From Lateolabrax maculatus (lineage: Eukaryota; Chordata; Actinopteri; Acropomatiformes; Lateolabracidae): a stretch of 64,000 bases of DNA. The stretch covers positions 20,646,501 to 20,710,500 of the forward strand of contig CM062210.1 in the NCBI GenBank assembly GCA_031216445.1. Reading direction: 5' to 3'. Positions 63,842-64,000 of this stretch are shown here, piece after piece (position 1 is the stretch's first letter; each line of letters begins with the position of its first letter). Under the pieces are notes generated by a model. It was not told the DNA's origin. It worked only from the letters and a program-made list of their open reading frames with translations, and ran no database searches. The position numbers and the translations under genes were made by a program.

Positions 63842-64000
63842 GATGAAAAATTACCTGGAAAACCCTGGGAGCACTGTGAAGGTCTTGTTTCTTGATTTTT
63901 CCAGTGCTTTCAACACTATTCAACCGTCACTGCTGAAGGGGAAGCTGGAAGGAGCTGGAATGGACTGTCACCTGGCTGCATGGACCATCGACTACCTCAG
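63842..64000 (+). pseudogene. LINE reverse-transcriptase fragment, cut by the right edge
   Basis: The plus frame reads 'NYLENPGSTVKVLFLDFSSA' and 'FNTIQPSLLKGKLEGAGM', then 'HLAAWTIDYL'. This is RT block 3 (FxDFSSAFNTIxPxLLxxKL) of fish non-LTR retrotransposons, of the same broad group as the 3.1-kb LINE tail. The first catalytic Asp (LDFSSAF) is present. The frame is open to the window edge, so whether the element is intact cannot be told. The left border near 63,835 is abrupt, as in a 5'-truncated copy. Confidence 0.8.

Overview
The window reads as nuclear, non-coding DNA from a ray-finned fish, most likely a spiny-rayed teleost. This rests on the repeat content: L2/CR1-type and Rex1-like LINEs, a tRNA-derived SINE, several short dispersed repeats that I recognise as common in teleosts, and very many CA/GT and GA microsatellites. 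The teleost repeats are recognised from memory, not by a search. I see no complete host protein-coding gene, no rRNA or genuine tRNA gene, and no CRISPR array. Every long reading frame is either a decayed retrotransposon protein or low-complexity translation of simple repeats.

Layout. 1-2.1 kb: an inverted L2/CR1-type LINE running off the left edge (ORF1 with an SGNH-hydrolase-like domain, then the start of the endonuclease). 3.1-3.7 kb: the 3' end of another LINE, directly followed by an internal ORF2 scrap. 3.7-15 kb: mostly unique AT-rich DNA with dispersed repeats at 5.6, 7.8 and 8.3 kb and a 24/32-bp minisatellite at 11.7 kb. 15-21.3 kb: unique DNA with one interrupted DNA-transposon-like repeat and two copies of a 'gctgcaac' repeat. 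21.6-30.28 kb: an 8.7-kb stretch without recognisable transposons, richer in GC and CpG, with purine/pyrimidine tracts, a strong G-quadruplex motif, segments resembling developmental enhancers, and splice-like signals on the minus strand. This is the best place to look for a host promoter or 5' exons. 30.3-32.7 kb: a SINE and a degenerate Rex1-like LINE. 35-52 kb: many fragments of non-autonomous transposons, LTR-like ends, a LINE RT scrap, a piggyBac-like end and further enhancer-like unique segments. 55.8-61.7 kb: a well-known-looking teleost dispersed repeat, then a nearly full-length but inactivated L2 LINE (minus strand), with a second inverted scrap of an L2 3' UTR beyond its 5' end. 61.9-64 kb: a long purine tract, enhancer-like DNA, a short acidic reading frame and a LINE reverse-transcriptase fragment cut by the right edge.

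The LINEs are the only elements that encode recognisable proteins (endonuclease, reverse transcriptase, ORF1 esterase-like). All carry stops, frameshifts or deletions and are judged dead. The SINE and short repeats depend on enzymes supplied in trans. The unique segments with dense homeodomain, SOX and forkhead-like words suggest a large intron or intergenic regulatory domain of a developmental gene, but this is inference and needs cross-species alignment. I did not find a convincing undescribed biological system.
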